This document shows, one piece after another, positions 18,276-28,304 of a DNA stretch of 64,000 nt. Source of the stretch: an uncultured Commensalibacter sp. (GTDB taxonomy: Bacteria > Pseudomonadota > Alphaproteobacteria > Acetobacterales > Acetobacteraceae); contig CALYOP010000008.1 in the NCBI GenBank assembly GCA_945266285.1, forward strand, positions 1 through 64,000, written 5' to 3'. How positions within the stretch are numbered: position 1 is the stretch's first letter; the number at the start of each line of letters is the position of its first letter. The position numbers and the translations under genes are program-made. The notes under the pieces are model-generated. The model worked only from the letters and a program-made list of their open reading frames with translations. It was not told the origin of the DNA and searched no databases.

Positions 18276-19268
18276 ATGTTTGGACAGTTTCCTCAAACAC
18301 GATTGCGCCGTAACCGTTACGACGATGCTACACGTCGTCTTATGGCGGAAAATAGATTATCCGTTGACGATCTCATATGGCCAGTTTTCATTATAGAAGG
18401 CAATAAAAATGAAACTGAAATTGCCTCTATGCCTGAAATTAAGCGTGTTTCCGTTGACCTGCTGTCCCGTTACGTCGAACCGGCAATTAAATTAGGTGTA
18501 CCAGCTTTGGCATTATTTCCTGTAACTGCAAAAGAAAAACGAAATGCCAATGGTAGTGAAGCACTCAACCCCAACAATCTGATTTGTCGTGCTGCTAGGG
18601 AATTAAAAAAACAATTTCCTGATACAGCACTTATTGGGGATGTTGCGCTGGATCCTTATACTGATCATGGCCATGATGGTATTCTTAAAGACGGTTATGT
18701 TGTTAATGATGAATCAGTCGAAATTTTGGCTGAACAAGCGATTAATCAGGCTCAAGCTGGAATTGATTTTATTGCACCGTCTGACATGATGGATGGTCGC
18801 GTCGGAGCGATTCGTCAAGCTTTGGACAATAAGGGTTATATCAATACCCGAATTATGTCTTATGCTGTAAAATACGCCAGTGTATATTATGGACCTTTCA
18901 GAGATGCCTTGGAATCTGGTAATCTGTTAAAAGGTGATAAGAAAACTTATCAAATGGATCCTGCCAATCGTGAAGAAGCTATTCGCGAAGTAGAATTAGA
19001 TATTCAAGAAGGTGCTGATTCCGTGATTATTAAACCGGGTATGCCTTATTTAGATATTATTCGCACTATTCGAGATCGTTTCCCTGTTCCGATTGTTAGT
19101 TATCAAGTTTCAGGCGAATATTCCATGTTAATGAATGCCATTGCTAATGGGTTTATGCATCGTGAAAAAACTATCATGGAAACATTATTATGTTTTAAAC
19201 GTGCTGGCGCGAATGCCATTATGACCTATTCAGCACTAGAAGCAGCAAAAATATTAAAAACTTCTTGA
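18276..19268 (+). CDS. hemB: Delta-aminolevulinic acid dehydratase (porphobilinogen synthase)
   Basis: Condenses two 5-aminolevulinate molecules to porphobilinogen, the second step of haem synthesis. Active-site lysines are K199 (YAVKYAS) and K253 (VIIKPGMPYLD). The metal region 122-135 reads DVALDPYTDHGHDG, with aspartates where zinc-type enzymes have cysteines, so it is the zinc-independent, magnesium-type enzyme common in Alphaproteobacteria. SDMMDGRVGAIR and VSGEYSML are conserved. Its 330 residues are full length. An AGGA site precedes the ATG. Confidence 0.96.
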   Translation: MFGQFPQTRLRRNRYDDATRRLMAENRLSVDDLIWPVFIIEGNKNETEIASMPEIKRVSVDLLSRYVEPAIKLGVPALALFPVTAKEKRNANGSEALNPNNLICRAARELKKQFPDTALIGDVALDPYTDHGHDGILKDGYVVNDESVEILAEQAINQAQAGIDFIAPSDMMDGRVGAIRQALDNKGYINTRIMSYAVKYASVYYGPFRDALESGNLLKGDKKTYQMDPANREEAIREVELDIQEGADSVIIKPGMPYLDIIRTIRDRFPVPIVSYQVSGEYSMLMNAIANGFMHREKTIMETLLCFKRAGANAIMTYSALEAAKILKTS

Positions 19269-19290
19269 TATTATTCAAAATAATTAAAGT

Positions 19291-19380
19291 ATTTGTAACG
19301 TTTTAATCATTTTATTGCGATGATATGTTGATTTTTTGTTATTCGTATTTTTAATATACAACGATTTACACGTTACAAAT
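19291..19380. repeat. 11-bp inverted repeat spanning the hemB-bpt gap
   Basis: ATTTGTAACGT at 19291-19301 is mirrored exactly by ACGTTACAAAT at 19370-19380, so the two arms bracket most of the gap. The right arm ends nine bases before the bpt ATG. The 68-base spacing is too long for an ordinary terminator. Paired operator sites or the ends of a tiny degenerate mobile element are possible. Confidence 0.5.
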
Positions 19381-19389
19381 TGAATAGAT

Positions 19390-20115
19390 ATGGCTTATGA
19401 AGCATTAATAAAATCGCAGTCTTTTTATACTACTATGCCACAAGTTTGTCCTTATCTTCCTGACCAAATGGAAAGGAAGATCATAACCTTACTTGAAGCA
19501 TCCAACGCAGAATATCTACATAATCGTTTATCACAAATAGGATTCCGACGAAGTCATAGCATCGCTTATTTACCGCTATGCATTGGATGTAAAGCCTGCG
19601 TTCCTATTCGTATTCCTGTACAGACATTTCTTCCAACACGTACTCAAAAACGGATTTTTAAACGGAATAAAGACGTTCAGGTTAATGAAGTCGGTCTCAA
19701 TGCTACGAATGAGCAATATCTATTATTTAAACAATATCTAAATATTCGTCATCCTTCCGGTGAAATGACCGAAATGGATTATGAAGAATATGAAGCTATG
19801 ATTACAAATACGCCGATAACAACTTTTTTGTTGGAATTCCGTTTAAACAATAAAAAATTAATCGCGGTAAGTCTGGTAGATTGTATAGAAAATGGTCTTT
19901 CAGCGGTCTATACTTTTTATGACCCTCAATATAACAATCGATCTTTAGGATGCTTTTCAATTTTATATCTTATTGAAAAAGCAAAATTCTTTAATTTACC
20001 TTATTTATATCTTGGGTATTGGATAAAAGCGAGTCGGCAAATGGCCTATAAATCTCAGTATAAACCAGCTGAGGTTTATATAGATTCTCAATGGAAATTA
20101 TTAGATCAGGATTAA
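19390..20115 (+). CDS. bpt: Aspartate/glutamate leucyltransferase (Bpt, N-end rule)
   Basis: Transfers leucine from Leu-tRNA to proteins with N-terminal Asp or Glu, marking them for ClpS/ClpAP degradation. [19 protein letters not shown] is the family N-terminal signature, including the CPYL cysteine. [11 protein letters not shown] and [12 protein letters not shown] carry the conserved cysteine cluster. [36 protein letters not shown] and the YKPAE C-terminal region match the aminoacyl-transferase fold. 241 residues is normal. The stop overlaps the convergent parC stop by four bases. Confidence 0.93.
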   Translation: MAYEALIKSQSFYTTMPQVCPYLPDQMERKIITLLEASNAEYLHNRLSQIGFRRSHSIAYLPLCIGCKACVPIRIPVQTFLPTRTQKRIFKRNKDVQVNEVGLNATNEQYLLFKQYLNIRHPSGEMTEMDYEEYEAMITNTPITTFLLEFRLNNKKLIAVSLVDCIENGLSAVYTFYDPQYNNRSLGCFSILYLIEKAKFFNLPYLYLGYWIKASRQMAYKSQYKPAEVYIDSQWKLLDQD

Positions 20116-22313
20116 GAACGTACCCAATTCGGAGATTTCCGGCCGGCACTTGCACGATTGCCAACATATTCCTGTAAATCTTTAAAATCTTTAAGCCGTG
20201 ATTTTTCTTTTAAAGTTAAACCCTCCTCAGAAGAGAATACTTTTACAAGAACCGGTTTACCCTTAGTGGTTTTTTGCAAAATAACACCAAGACCCTTTTT
20301 CATTTCTGGGATTTGCGTTAATGCAAAAATCAAAAAGCGCCCTTCACTATTGGCAATAGCAACTTGATCACCATTAGCTGGAACACAGAAAAGCGCTTTT
20401 TCATTATCCTTAAGCGTTAATATTTGTTTTCCTGCTTTGCGTTCAGTGACCAAATTAACGTCTAATACCAAAATACCCTTTGATGATTCAGAAACCAATA
20501 AATGCTGACCGTGATCAGTCAAAGCGAACATCGCAAGAATTGTATCATCATTAGATAAATCAACTAATAATCGAATAGGTTGACCATCACCACGACCTCT
20601 TGGCAGATCGGAAACCTTTACATTATAAGATTTTCCATCGGATCCAAAAAGACAAATACGATCAGTGCTTTGACATTCGACAGTCCATTGCAACGCATCG
20701 CCTTCTTTGAATTTTTGAGAAGCAAGATCAATCCCATGGCCTTTTAACGCTTTAATCCAACCTTTTTGTGATAAAATCACGGTTAAAGGTTCTTTTTCAA
20801 CCGCTTCAATCACGGATACATCTATTGGATCTGGCGATGATGAAATAATGGTTCGGCGTTCACCTAATGGGCCATTACCAAATATTTTCTTACCTTGATT
20901 TAATTCTTGAGTAATTTTCTTCCACCGCAAGGTTTCATTATCAAGCAATGCAAGCAAATCATTTTGCTCTTCTTGAAGTGATTTATATTCGTTGCGAATG
21001 GCCTCTTCTTCTAAACGGCGTAAACTACGAAGTCGCATATTCAATATCGATTCAGCTTGTAAATCTGTAAGATGGAACGTATTCATCAAAACGATTTTGA
21101 CTTCGTCTTCTTCACGAATAATACGTATGACTTCATCGAGATTAAGGTAAACTGCTAATAAACCTTGTAATATTTCTAGACGTCGTTCTAAAGCATTTAA
21201 TCGATGTTGACTACGTCTGATCAGGACTTCATGACGATGATCCAACCAAGCTTTTATTATGGATTTAAGTCCCATAATATTAGGAACGCCTTTGGCATCT
21301 AAAACATTCATATTCAGTGCAAATCGTGTCTCAAGATTCGTAACACGAAAAAGCGATTCCATTAACACTTCGGGTTCGATACCTCGTGATTTTGGTTCAA
21401 GAACCAAACGAACATCATCCGTGCTTTCATCACGAATATCAGCAAGTAATGTCAGTTTCTTTTGCTCCATAAGCGAAGCAATCTGTTCAATCAAACGCGA
21501 TTTCTGCACTTGATAAGGAATTTCGGTAACAATGATTTGCCATGTACCAAAACGTCCCTGCTCGACCTGCCAACGGGCTCTTACACGTAAACTGCCGCGT
21601 CCAGTTTCATAGGTTTTGAGGATTGTTTCATGATCTTCAACAATCTCACCACCGGTGGGAAAATCAGGCCCCTGAATAAACTGCAATAAATCTTCAGTTG
21701 AGGCATTGGGTTTTTTAATTAAATATGTAGCCGCCGCATAAATTTCACCAGCATTATGGGGTGGGATATTCGTTGCCATTCCCACGGCAATACCACTGGC
21801 GCCATTTGCTAATAAATTGGGAAAAGCACCTGGTAAAACAACGGGTTCATGATCTTCACCATCATAGGTATCACGAAAATCAACCGCATTTTCATCAATC
21901 CCCTCAAGCAAGGCCTGAGCAATTGCACTCATACGGGATTCGGTATAACGCATAGCGGCTGCATTATCGCCATCGATAGAACCAAAATTGCCTTGTCCTT
22001 CGACCAAAGGATAGCGAACAGCAAAATTCTGAGCTAAACGAACAAGTGCCTCATATACTGCAGCATCACCGTGAGGGTGATACTTACCGATCACATCTCC
22101 AACAATACGTGCACATTTCTTAAATCCTGACTTGGGATCAAGTTTTAATTGTTGCATTGCGTAGATTAAACGACGATGTACTGGTTTCAAACCATCTCTG
22201 ACATCGGGCAAAGAACGCGACATAATCGTCGACAACGCATAAGCCAAATAACGTTGGGTTAAGGCTTCAACCAAAGGAGTTTCTTTGACTAATCCACTAT
22301 TTTCATCGACCAT
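20112..22313 (-). CDS. parC: DNA topoisomerase IV subunit A
   Basis: Breakage-reunion subunit that decatenates replicated chromosomes with ParE. The catalytic tyrosine is Y123 in MRYTES. The DNA-gate region reads [20 protein letters not shown], and DRHEVLI-type gate helices and C-terminal beta-pinwheel repeats (such as [12 protein letters not shown]) follow. Its 733 residues fit ParC rather than GyrA, as does the absence of a GyrA box. At the position equivalent to E. coli ParC Ser80 there is Ala84, a naturally altered quinolone-contact site, while E88 matches Glu84. It is the last gene of the minus-strand run. Confidence 0.93.
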   Translation of the reverse strand: MVDENSGLVKETPLVEALTQRYLAYALSTIMSRSLPDVRDGLKPVHRRLIYAMQQLKLDPKSGFKKCARIVGDVIGKYHPHGDAAVYEALVRLAQNFAVRYPLVEGQGNFGSIDGDNAAAMRYTESRMSAIAQALLEGIDENAVDFRDTYDGEDHEPVVLPGAFPNLLANGASGIAVGMATNIPPHNAGEIYAAATYLIKKPNASTEDLLQFIQGPDFPTGGEIVEDHETILKTYETGRGSLRVRARWQVEQGRFGTWQIIVTEIPYQVQKSRLIEQIASLMEQKKLTLLADIRDESTDDVRLVLEPKSRGIEPEVLMESLFRVTNLETRFALNMNVLDAKGVPNIMGLKSIIKAWLDHRHEVLIRRSQHRLNALERRLEILQGLLAVYLNLDEVIRIIREEDEVKIVLMNTFHLTDLQAESILNMRLRSLRRLEEEAIRNEYKSLQEEQNDLLALLDNETLRWKKITQELNQGKKIFGNGPLGERRTIISSSPDPIDVSVIEAVEKEPLTVILSQKGWIKALKGHGIDLASQKFKEGDALQWTVECQSTDRICLFGSDGKSYNVKVSDLPRGRGDGQPIRLLVDLSNDDTILAMFALTDHGQHLLVSESSKGILVLDVNLVTERKAGKQILTLKDNEKALFCVPANGDQVAIANSEGRFLIFALTQIPEMKKGLGVILQKTTKGKPVLVKVFSSEEGLTLKEKSRLKDFKDLQEYVGNRASAGRKSPNWVRS

Positions 22314-22328
22314 TATTTATTACTAAAC

Positions 22329-23132
22329 CTAAATTTTCAATTCACTTGAGTTAATTCGAAGCCCATCATACGCCGCTTCAACACCATCAGGAAGATGTGC
22401 TTTTAACCATCCCCAATCCATATCCGAACCCATATGGGTTAAAATGGTTTTTACCGGTTTAATTTTTTCACGCCACTCCAAAACACGATCTAACCATGCA
22501 TGTGCAGGATGCGGTTTCCTTTGAAAGCAACCGATAATCCATATATGAACATTTTGTAAAATCTTGATTGCGTTATCATCCAATCCAACAACATCGGTAC
22601 AATACGCAACAGATTCAAATCGCAAACCAAGGGTTTTGCAGAAACCATGAGATTGCTCAAAAGTTTGAATATCCATATTTGCAGCACAAATTCGATCACC
22701 ATAACGAATTTGATGAACATCCAAAATTGGCCGAAAGAAATGTGGTGCCGTTGTCCAAGGACGAAAAGCATATGAAAAACGGCTTTTTAATTCTTTTAAC
22801 GTTTCTTCTGTCGCAAAAATTGGTACTGGTTTTTTTAGAACCCGATTAACACTTCGCAAATCATCTAAGCCCGCAATATGATCAGCATGTGCATGCGTAT
22901 AAATTACAGCATCAACTCGACTTATTTTTTCACGAAGAAATTGAGAACGTAAATCAGGACCCGTATCTACAAGAACACGATCACCCTGGTCATTTTCAAT
23001 AATAACTGAAGATCGCGTCCGGATATTTTTCTTTTCTAATGGATTGCACCCCCCCCAATTACCGTTTCCGTCTTCTCCACCTAATAAGGGAACACCGCCC
23101 GAACCGCCACAACCAAGAAAGATGATTTTCAT
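22329..23132 (-). CDS. MBL-fold metal-dependent hydrolase (PhnP-like)
   Basis: A 267-residue metallo-beta-lactamase-fold hydrolase. The metal motif is YTHAHADHIAGLDDLRSVN, with further ligands in DTGPDLR, EQSHGF and the C-terminal LTHMGSDMDW. The N-terminal FLGCGGSGGVP is typical of the PhnP/RNase Z-like phosphodiesterase branch. In PhnP the substrate is a cyclic ribose phosphate, but no phn genes are present, so the real substrate is unknown. It overlaps tatD by four bases; the tatD-MBL pair is a common bacterial arrangement. Confidence 0.88.
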   Translation of the reverse strand: MKIIFLGCGGSGGVPLLGGEDGNGNWGGCNPLEKKNIRTRSSVIIENDQGDRVLVDTGPDLRSQFLREKISRVDAVIYTHAHADHIAGLDDLRSVNRVLKKPVPIFATEETLKELKSRFSYAFRPWTTAPHFFRPILDVHQIRYGDRICAANMDIQTFEQSHGFCKTLGLRFESVAYCTDVVGLDDNAIKILQNVHIWIIGCFQRKPHPAHAWLDRVLEWREKIKPVKTILTHMGSDMDWGWLKAHLPDGVEAAYDGLRINSSELKI

Positions 23133-23923
23133 CCTATTTTTGCCTTAGTAAAAAGCCTATGAAAATTGATGGTTGTTTGTTCAATCAAATCAGTCAAAGC
23201 AATATTCTTAATTTCTGCAACACAGGCAGCAGTACGAACAACATAAGAAGGTTCGTTGGTTTTCCCACGGTAAGGAACCGGTGCCAAATAAGGTGAATCC
23301 GTTTCTACTAATATGTGATCTAAAGGAATATTTACAAGGATTTCACGTAATTGCTCAGCTTTTTTAAAGGTAACAATCCCAGAGATACTAATATATCCAC
23401 CTAATTCGAGGGCTGCTTTAGCCAAATCTGGTTCTGATGAAAAACAATGCAGAAGAAAGGGAAATTTTCCACCTATTTCCGTTTCTTCACGCAGGATCAT
23501 TTCGATATCTTCATCGGCTTGTCGCGCATGAATACATAAGGGCAATTGCGTTTTTTGCGCAGCTTTAATATGTTCACGAAAAAAATTTTGTTGAAGTGAA
23601 AATATTTCGGGTTGGCCATAAAAATAATCCAAACCCGTTTCACCAATACCAATAACGGATTCACTTTGTGAAAGTTCTGCTATTTCATCACCTGTCATAA
23701 AAGGTTCATCTTCGACATGAGATGGATGCGTGCCAATAGTGCACCATATGCTTATATCTGGCCGTGTGAGCTGACACAGTGATTTCTGTTGATCTGCCTT
23801 GGAAAGACGCGTGCCAATCGTAACTACTTCGCCTAAACCTGCTTCGACAGCACGATCAAGCAACGGACCAATTTCGTCTGTTCCAAAGTAATCAAGATGA
23901 CAATGTGAATCAACTAAATACAT
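23129..23923 (-). CDS. tatD: TatD-family metal-dependent deoxyribonuclease
   Basis: A TIM-barrel hydrolase of 264 residues. The HxH metal pair is in VDSHCHLDYF at the N-terminus, with ligands in GIGETGLDYFYG, PLCIHARQADED, FLLHCFSS and VETDSPYLAP. Family members have 3'-5' exonuclease activity on DNA and take part in repair or turnover. A longer reading frame extends upstream into metG, but the MYLVDSH start gives the standard N-terminus and sits one base after the metG stop, so I use it. Confidence 0.93.
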   Translation of the reverse strand: MYLVDSHCHLDYFGTDEIGPLLDRAVEAGLGEVVTIGTRLSKADQQKSLCQLTRPDISIWCTIGTHPSHVEDEPFMTGDEIAELSQSESVIGIGETGLDYFYGQPEIFSLQQNFFREHIKAAQKTQLPLCIHARQADEDIEMILREETEIGGKFPFLLHCFSSEPDLAKAALELGGYISISGIVTFKKAEQLREILVNIPLDHILVETDSPYLAPVPYRGKTNEPSYVVRTAACVAEIKNIALTDLIEQTTINFHRLFTKAKIG

Positions 23924-23924
23924 A

Positions 23925-25460
23925 TTAAGCTTCTGTTTCTGTAAAACGAGGAAAAATACCCTTTGGTTCAGGTAAAGAACGTCCTCCTGGCAAATCCTTT
24001 TCAAGATCAACCAATTGTCGTTCAGAAACTTCAACACCAAGCTGTGTCAATAACTTATCCATTGAATCAGGCATAAAAGGTTGTAAAACCGTTGCTACAA
24101 TTCGCAAAATATCCGTTAAAACCCGCAACACGACAGCCATTCTTTCAGGATCCGTTTTGCGCAATTTCCATGGCGCTTGATAATCAATATAAGCATTGCC
24201 AGCACGGATTATTTTCCACACTTCTTCCAAAGCTTCGTGCAATGCTTGGCGTTCTAATTGTTCCCGTAATAAAATTGGCAATAATTTAGCTTTGGCCAAT
24301 AATTCGGTATCTTCGGATGTTACTGTTCCTTGTTGCGGTAACTTACCATCACAATTACGATAAACTTGGGTCAAAGTACGCTGTGCTAAATTACCTAAAT
24401 CATTGGCAAGCTCATTATTCATCCGATTAATTAAAGCTTGCCTACTAAAATCACCATCTCCACCAAAAGGAACTTCGCGTAGCAAGAAAAACCTTACGGG
24501 ATCCAACCCAAATTCATCAACGAGTTTAAGGGGTTCAATGACATTTCCAACGGATTTGCTCATTTTCTCGCCTTCGACGGTCCACCATCCATGCGAATAA
24601 ATCCGTTTTGGCACTTCGATGCCAGCAGCCATCAAAAAAGCTGGCCAATATAGCGCATGGAAGCGTGCAATTTCTTTACCGACCAAATGCAAATCAACAG
24701 GCCAGAAATTCCATAATTCGTTCGTTGTATCTGGATAACCAAGGGCAGAAATATAATTCACCAATGCATCAAACCATACATACATAACATGGTCACTATC
24801 ACCAGGAACTGGAATTCCCCATTTAAAGCTTGTGCGGCTAATAGAAAGATCACGCAAACCAGATTTAACAAAATTCATTATCTCGTTTTTTCGGCTTTCT
24901 GGCCCAATAAAATTGGGATGCAGTTCATAGAATTCCAGCAACCGATCTTGCCACTCCGAAAGCTTGAAAAAATAAGATGGCTCTTTTAGCCATTTGACTT
25001 CAGCACCACTAGGCGCAACTTTGGTGCCATCTGGTTTTGTAATTAATTCATCTTCGCCAAAATAACATTCATCACGTAATGAATACCATCCTTCATAAGC
25101 CCCAAGATAAATATGCCCTGCATCTGCGATTTTTTTCCATAATGCTTGGCAACTTTCTTTATGGCGCTGTTCTGTAGTACGAATGAAACGATCATATGAT
25201 ATGTTAAGTCGATCTGCCATCCCGCGGAATTTAGCGGATACTTCATCAACAAAATCTTGGGGTGAAGAACCCTGATTTTGTGCAGCTTGCTCAACTTTTT
25301 GCCCATGTTCATCGGTTCCAGTCAGGAAAAAAACCTTTTTCCCATCCAAACGATTAAACCGTGCCATTACATCTGCAGCGATTGAAGTATAAGCATGACC
25401 AACATGAGGAGCCCCATTTACATAATAAATTGGGGTAGTAATCATATAATGAGATTTCAT
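23925..25460 (-). CDS. metG: Methionyl-tRNA synthetase
   Basis: Class I aminoacyl-tRNA synthetase of 511 residues. The HIGH-type motif is in NGAPHVGHAYTSIAADV, the KMSKS motif in EGEKMSKSVGNVI, and the methionine/tRNA-binding anticodon helices follow. It lacks the C-terminal tRNA-binding dimerisation domain found in the longer E. coli-type enzyme, which is normal for this form. It overlaps holB by four bases and belongs to the rlpA-dac-tmk-holB-metG-tatD run. Confidence 0.97.
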   Translation of the reverse strand: MKSHYMITTPIYYVNGAPHVGHAYTSIAADVMARFNRLDGKKVFFLTGTDEHGQKVEQAAQNQGSSPQDFVDEVSAKFRGMADRLNISYDRFIRTTEQRHKESCQALWKKIADAGHIYLGAYEGWYSLRDECYFGEDELITKPDGTKVAPSGAEVKWLKEPSYFFKLSEWQDRLLEFYELHPNFIGPESRKNEIMNFVKSGLRDLSISRTSFKWGIPVPGDSDHVMYVWFDALVNYISALGYPDTTNELWNFWPVDLHLVGKEIARFHALYWPAFLMAAGIEVPKRIYSHGWWTVEGEKMSKSVGNVIEPLKLVDEFGLDPVRFFLLREVPFGGDGDFSRQALINRMNNELANDLGNLAQRTLTQVYRNCDGKLPQQGTVTSEDTELLAKAKLLPILLREQLERQALHEALEEVWKIIRAGNAYIDYQAPWKLRKTDPERMAVVLRVLTDILRIVATVLQPFMPDSMDKLLTQLGVEVSERQLVDLEKDLPGGRSLPEPKGIFPRFTETEA

Positions 25461-26407
25461 TGTGCACTTACAAGGTTAAATTCTGAAATTAAAGTTTGTC
25501 GTTTATCTAGATTAAACCGTTCAGTCTTATTATGCCAGTCCAAGATTTTCTGCCAAATATCAATCCAATGGGGTATGGCGCGTAATGGCTGACCAAATGA
25601 TTCTTTATTTGACTGAACCGCTTGTCTAATTCTATGAGCAATAGCGTCACCAAGAAGATTTATAAAGAGTGAAAATCCATCATTTTGTTGCAAAATTATG
25701 TCTACTTGTTGATAAACGTCTTGCCCATAAAAACCATTATCAAGAAGTTTTTCAACCACTTCGTTAATCGTTAAGCTATCTTTTTCAAGTAAAAGCAATG
25801 CTTTACCTAACGTACCTTCAGAAAGCTTAATGGCGGTTTCCCGCTTTTCTTGGGATATATTCGGCGCTAAATGTGCCAATCCCTCTCGCATTTCTTCGTC
25901 GTTTAGTTCTGTCAATTGCAAGTTTCGACAACGACTACGTATAGTAGGTAATAGTCTTCCAGGATGGGCAGTAACTAATAATAAAATAGAACCTTTGGGT
26001 GGCTCTTCCAAAAGCTTTAACAAGCTATTAGCCGCATTGCGATTCATTAAATCAGCTTCTTCGATGATAACAACACGCCATCCACCTTCTGCAGGGGTAA
26101 GCTTAAGAAATTCACCAACAGCTTTAATATCTTCTAATAAAATTTCAGAACGCAAACGCTGTTTTTTTTTATCTTCGCTTCTAGCAATAGTCAGTAAATC
26201 GGCATGACTACCTGCTTTAATTCGCTGTATAGCTGCAGAATCTGTGCCTAGTAATAAACGAGCAAGATGATAAGCAAAGGTTGTTTTTCCTATTCCTTCC
26301 TGTCCCGTAATTAACCATGCGTGATGAAGTTTTTTCCTGGCAATAGCCTGTTTAAAAAAAGAAAGCTCCTTTTGATGGCCCCATAAATAATCGTTCTTTC
26401 TAACCAT
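25457..26407 (-). CDS. holB: DNA polymerase III subunit delta'
   Basis: Clamp-loader subunit of the replicative polymerase, 316 residues. The Walker-A-like ITGQEGIGKTTFAYHLAR, the WRVVIIEEADLMN Walker B region, LLKLLEEPPKGSI and TIRSRCRNL (SRC motif) are all present. No zinc-binding cysteine cluster is visible, which differs from the E. coli protein. It sits 15 bases after tmk, the conserved tmk-holB pairing of many bacteria. Confidence 0.92.
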   Translation of the reverse strand: MVRKNDYLWGHQKELSFFKQAIARKKLHHAWLITGQEGIGKTTFAYHLARLLLGTDSAAIQRIKAGSHADLLTIARSEDKKKQRLRSEILLEDIKAVGEFLKLTPAEGGWRVVIIEEADLMNRNAANSLLKLLEEPPKGSILLLVTAHPGRLLPTIRSRCRNLQLTELNDEEMREGLAHLAPNISQEKRETAIKLSEGTLGKALLLLEKDSLTINEVVEKLLDNGFYGQDVYQQVDIILQQNDGFSLFINLLGDAIAHRIRQAVQSNKESFGQPLRAIPHWIDIWQKILDWHNKTERFNLDKRQTLISEFNLVSAQ

Positions 26408-26422
26408 TGTTTTCCATCAAGA

Positions 26423-27061
26423 TCATAAAATTATATCTGGGAATTGCTGATGCACTTTATTAAAAATGATCTGCTCAATTGTCTCCATCTTATCGTGACC
26501 ATTAATTATGTGGCAACGCGATGGATGATCTTTGGCAATTTGAATAAATCCATCGGCAACACGATGGTGATAATCTTCATTTTGCTTTTCATAGCGATCT
26601 GTTTTTTGTGATCGTTGTTGAAGTCGTTGTTGCGCTATCGCATAGGGAATGGTGAATATAAAAGTCTGCTCTGGCTGTAAATCTATCAACAGAATAAGTT
26701 TTTGAATAAAACTTAATATCGTTTGATCGCCTTTACCTAACCCATATCCTTGGTAAGCAAGGGTTGAATCCGTATAACGATCACAAATAACGATTTTTCC
26801 CTTTTCCAAAGCTGGCTTAATCACTTGATCAATATGATCACAACGTGCAGCAAAATGCGCCATAATTTCAGAACGTAAAGAAAGCGAATGGCCACCAAAA
26901 AGCAAGAATTCCCGTAAGGCTTCTGCACCTTCTGATCCACCGGGCTCTCGTGTCAATAGGATATCATAGCCAGCTTTGATTAAATGATCATTTAATCGCT
27001 TAACCTGCGTGCTTTTTCCTGCTCCTTCACCACCTTCAAAAGTAATAAAATGTCCTGTCAT
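26423..27061 (-). CDS. tmk: Thymidylate kinase
   Basis: Phosphorylates dTMP to dTDP. The P-loop FEGGEGAGKSTQ is at residues 8-19, the DR(Y/H) motif is in VICDRYTDSTLAYQGYG, and the LID region has RLQQRSQKTDRYE. TREPGGS is the substrate-binding loop. Its 212 residues are full length. The ATG overlaps the stop of the preceding carboxypeptidase gene by one base. Confidence 0.96.
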   Translation of the reverse strand: MTGHFITFEGGEGAGKSTQVKRLNDHLIKAGYDILLTREPGGSEGAEALREFLLFGGHSLSLRSEIMAHFAARCDHIDQVIKPALEKGKIVICDRYTDSTLAYQGYGLGKGDQTILSFIQKLILLIDLQPEQTFIFTIPYAIAQQRLQQRSQKTDRYEKQNEDYHHRVADGFIQIAKDHPSRCHIINGHDKMETIEQIIFNKVHQQFPDIIL

Positions 27062-28302
27062 TACGAACGACCTACACGATGACCAAGATTTCTAAAAATA
27101 CGCGAAAAAATATTGGCTTTCGGTACTGATTCTCCAGCAACTACAGGGACTTGAATGGATGAACCTCCAGAATTCTGTACGGATAAGCTCGCCATAACGG
27201 GTTGCCCTTTGGTTACAGGTGCTGCAATAGGTGCATTATAATCCAACGAAATTTGCATACGGCGTTCCCAACCATTTGGTAACGTCATTACAAGATCTTG
27301 ACCAGCGACCAATGGCACGGTTGGCTGTGCACCCATCCAAACTTCAGCATTATCCAAAACATCGCCTTTATGGAATAAAGTAACATTTTGAAATTGAACA
27401 AAAGCCCATTCCAACAAACGTTCCCCTTCATGTGCACGAGCATTACTGCTTGGCATACCATTTAACGAAATAATAACACGACGTCCGTTACGCTCAGAAC
27501 TGGCACATAAACCAAATCCGCCTATTTCCGTATGTCCGGTCTTAAGACCATCCGCTAATCCCTTATCAACCAAAACATTTCGGTTGCCCTGCGTTATATT
27601 ATTGAAACGGAATTCTCTTTCAGCGAAAAAATGATAATATTCAGGATAATCATGAATCAGATGATAAGCGACTAATGCCACATCACGTGCAGACATATAA
27701 TGACCTTCTTCTGGCCATCCTGTCGTATTCAAAAAATGCGAATTCGTTAAACCCATCTTGGGTGCCAGATCATTCATCATTGCTACAAATTGAGATTCTG
27801 ATCCCGCAATTCCTTCGGCAAGGACAATACAAGCATCATTACCCGATTGAATAACAACACCTTGAATCAATTCTTGCACGGTTACGCTACCGCCAAGAGG
27901 AACAAACATTTTGGAACCTTGCATGCGCCATGCTTTTTCACTAACCGGCATAGCTTGTTCCAATTTGATCGTACCATTACGTAACATCGCAAAAACGATG
28001 TAAATGGTCATCAATTTGGTTAGTGATGAAGGTGTCATCCTTTCATCAGCAGCTTTGTTCAATAAAACAGTGCCTGTATTATAATCCATAATAAAGGCCC
28101 ATTTGGCTAGGGTATCAAAAGAACCCAGTGGCGTTATTGCTGGCGGTCCACTTACTAAATCCTGTTGATTAGCAGCCTTATGGGAAGCATTCGCTTTATG
28201 TCGTTTGCGTGCAGCATCTGCAGAATTTGAGGAAAGAAAAGCCGCCGAGATGGCTAAGCTGCTAATGCTGGTTAAAAAAGCTCTACGATTATGCACTTTC
28301 AT
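27061..28302 (-). CDS. D-alanyl-D-alanine carboxypeptidase (PBP5/6 family)
   Basis: Trims the terminal D-Ala from peptidoglycan pentapeptides in the periplasm. An N-terminal signal containing NRRAFLTS looks Tat-like (about 1-31, SADA/A). Penicillin-binding motifs are SSLTK (SxxK), SGN in VIQSGNDACIV, and KTG in LKTGHTEIGG. The C-terminal PBP5-associated domain extends to residue 413 and ends in a basic amphipathic tail (about 395-413) that could bind the membrane. It lies two bases after rlpA, so two envelope-remodelling genes are co-transcribed with tmk-holB-metG. Confidence 0.94.
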   Translation of the reverse strand: MKVHNRRAFLTSISSLAISAAFLSSNSADAARKRHKANASHKAANQQDLVSGPPAITPLGSFDTLAKWAFIMDYNTGTVLLNKAADERMTPSSLTKLMTIYIVFAMLRNGTIKLEQAMPVSEKAWRMQGSKMFVPLGGSVTVQELIQGVVIQSGNDACIVLAEGIAGSESQFVAMMNDLAPKMGLTNSHFLNTTGWPEEGHYMSARDVALVAYHLIHDYPEYYHFFAEREFRFNNITQGNRNVLVDKGLADGLKTGHTEIGGFGLCASSERNGRRVIISLNGMPSSNARAHEGERLLEWAFVQFQNVTLFHKGDVLDNAEVWMGAQPTVPLVAGQDLVMTLPNGWERRMQISLDYNAPIAAPVTKGQPVMASLSVQNSGGSSIQVPVVAGESVPKANIFSRIFRNLGHRVGRS

Positions 28303-28304
28303 TC

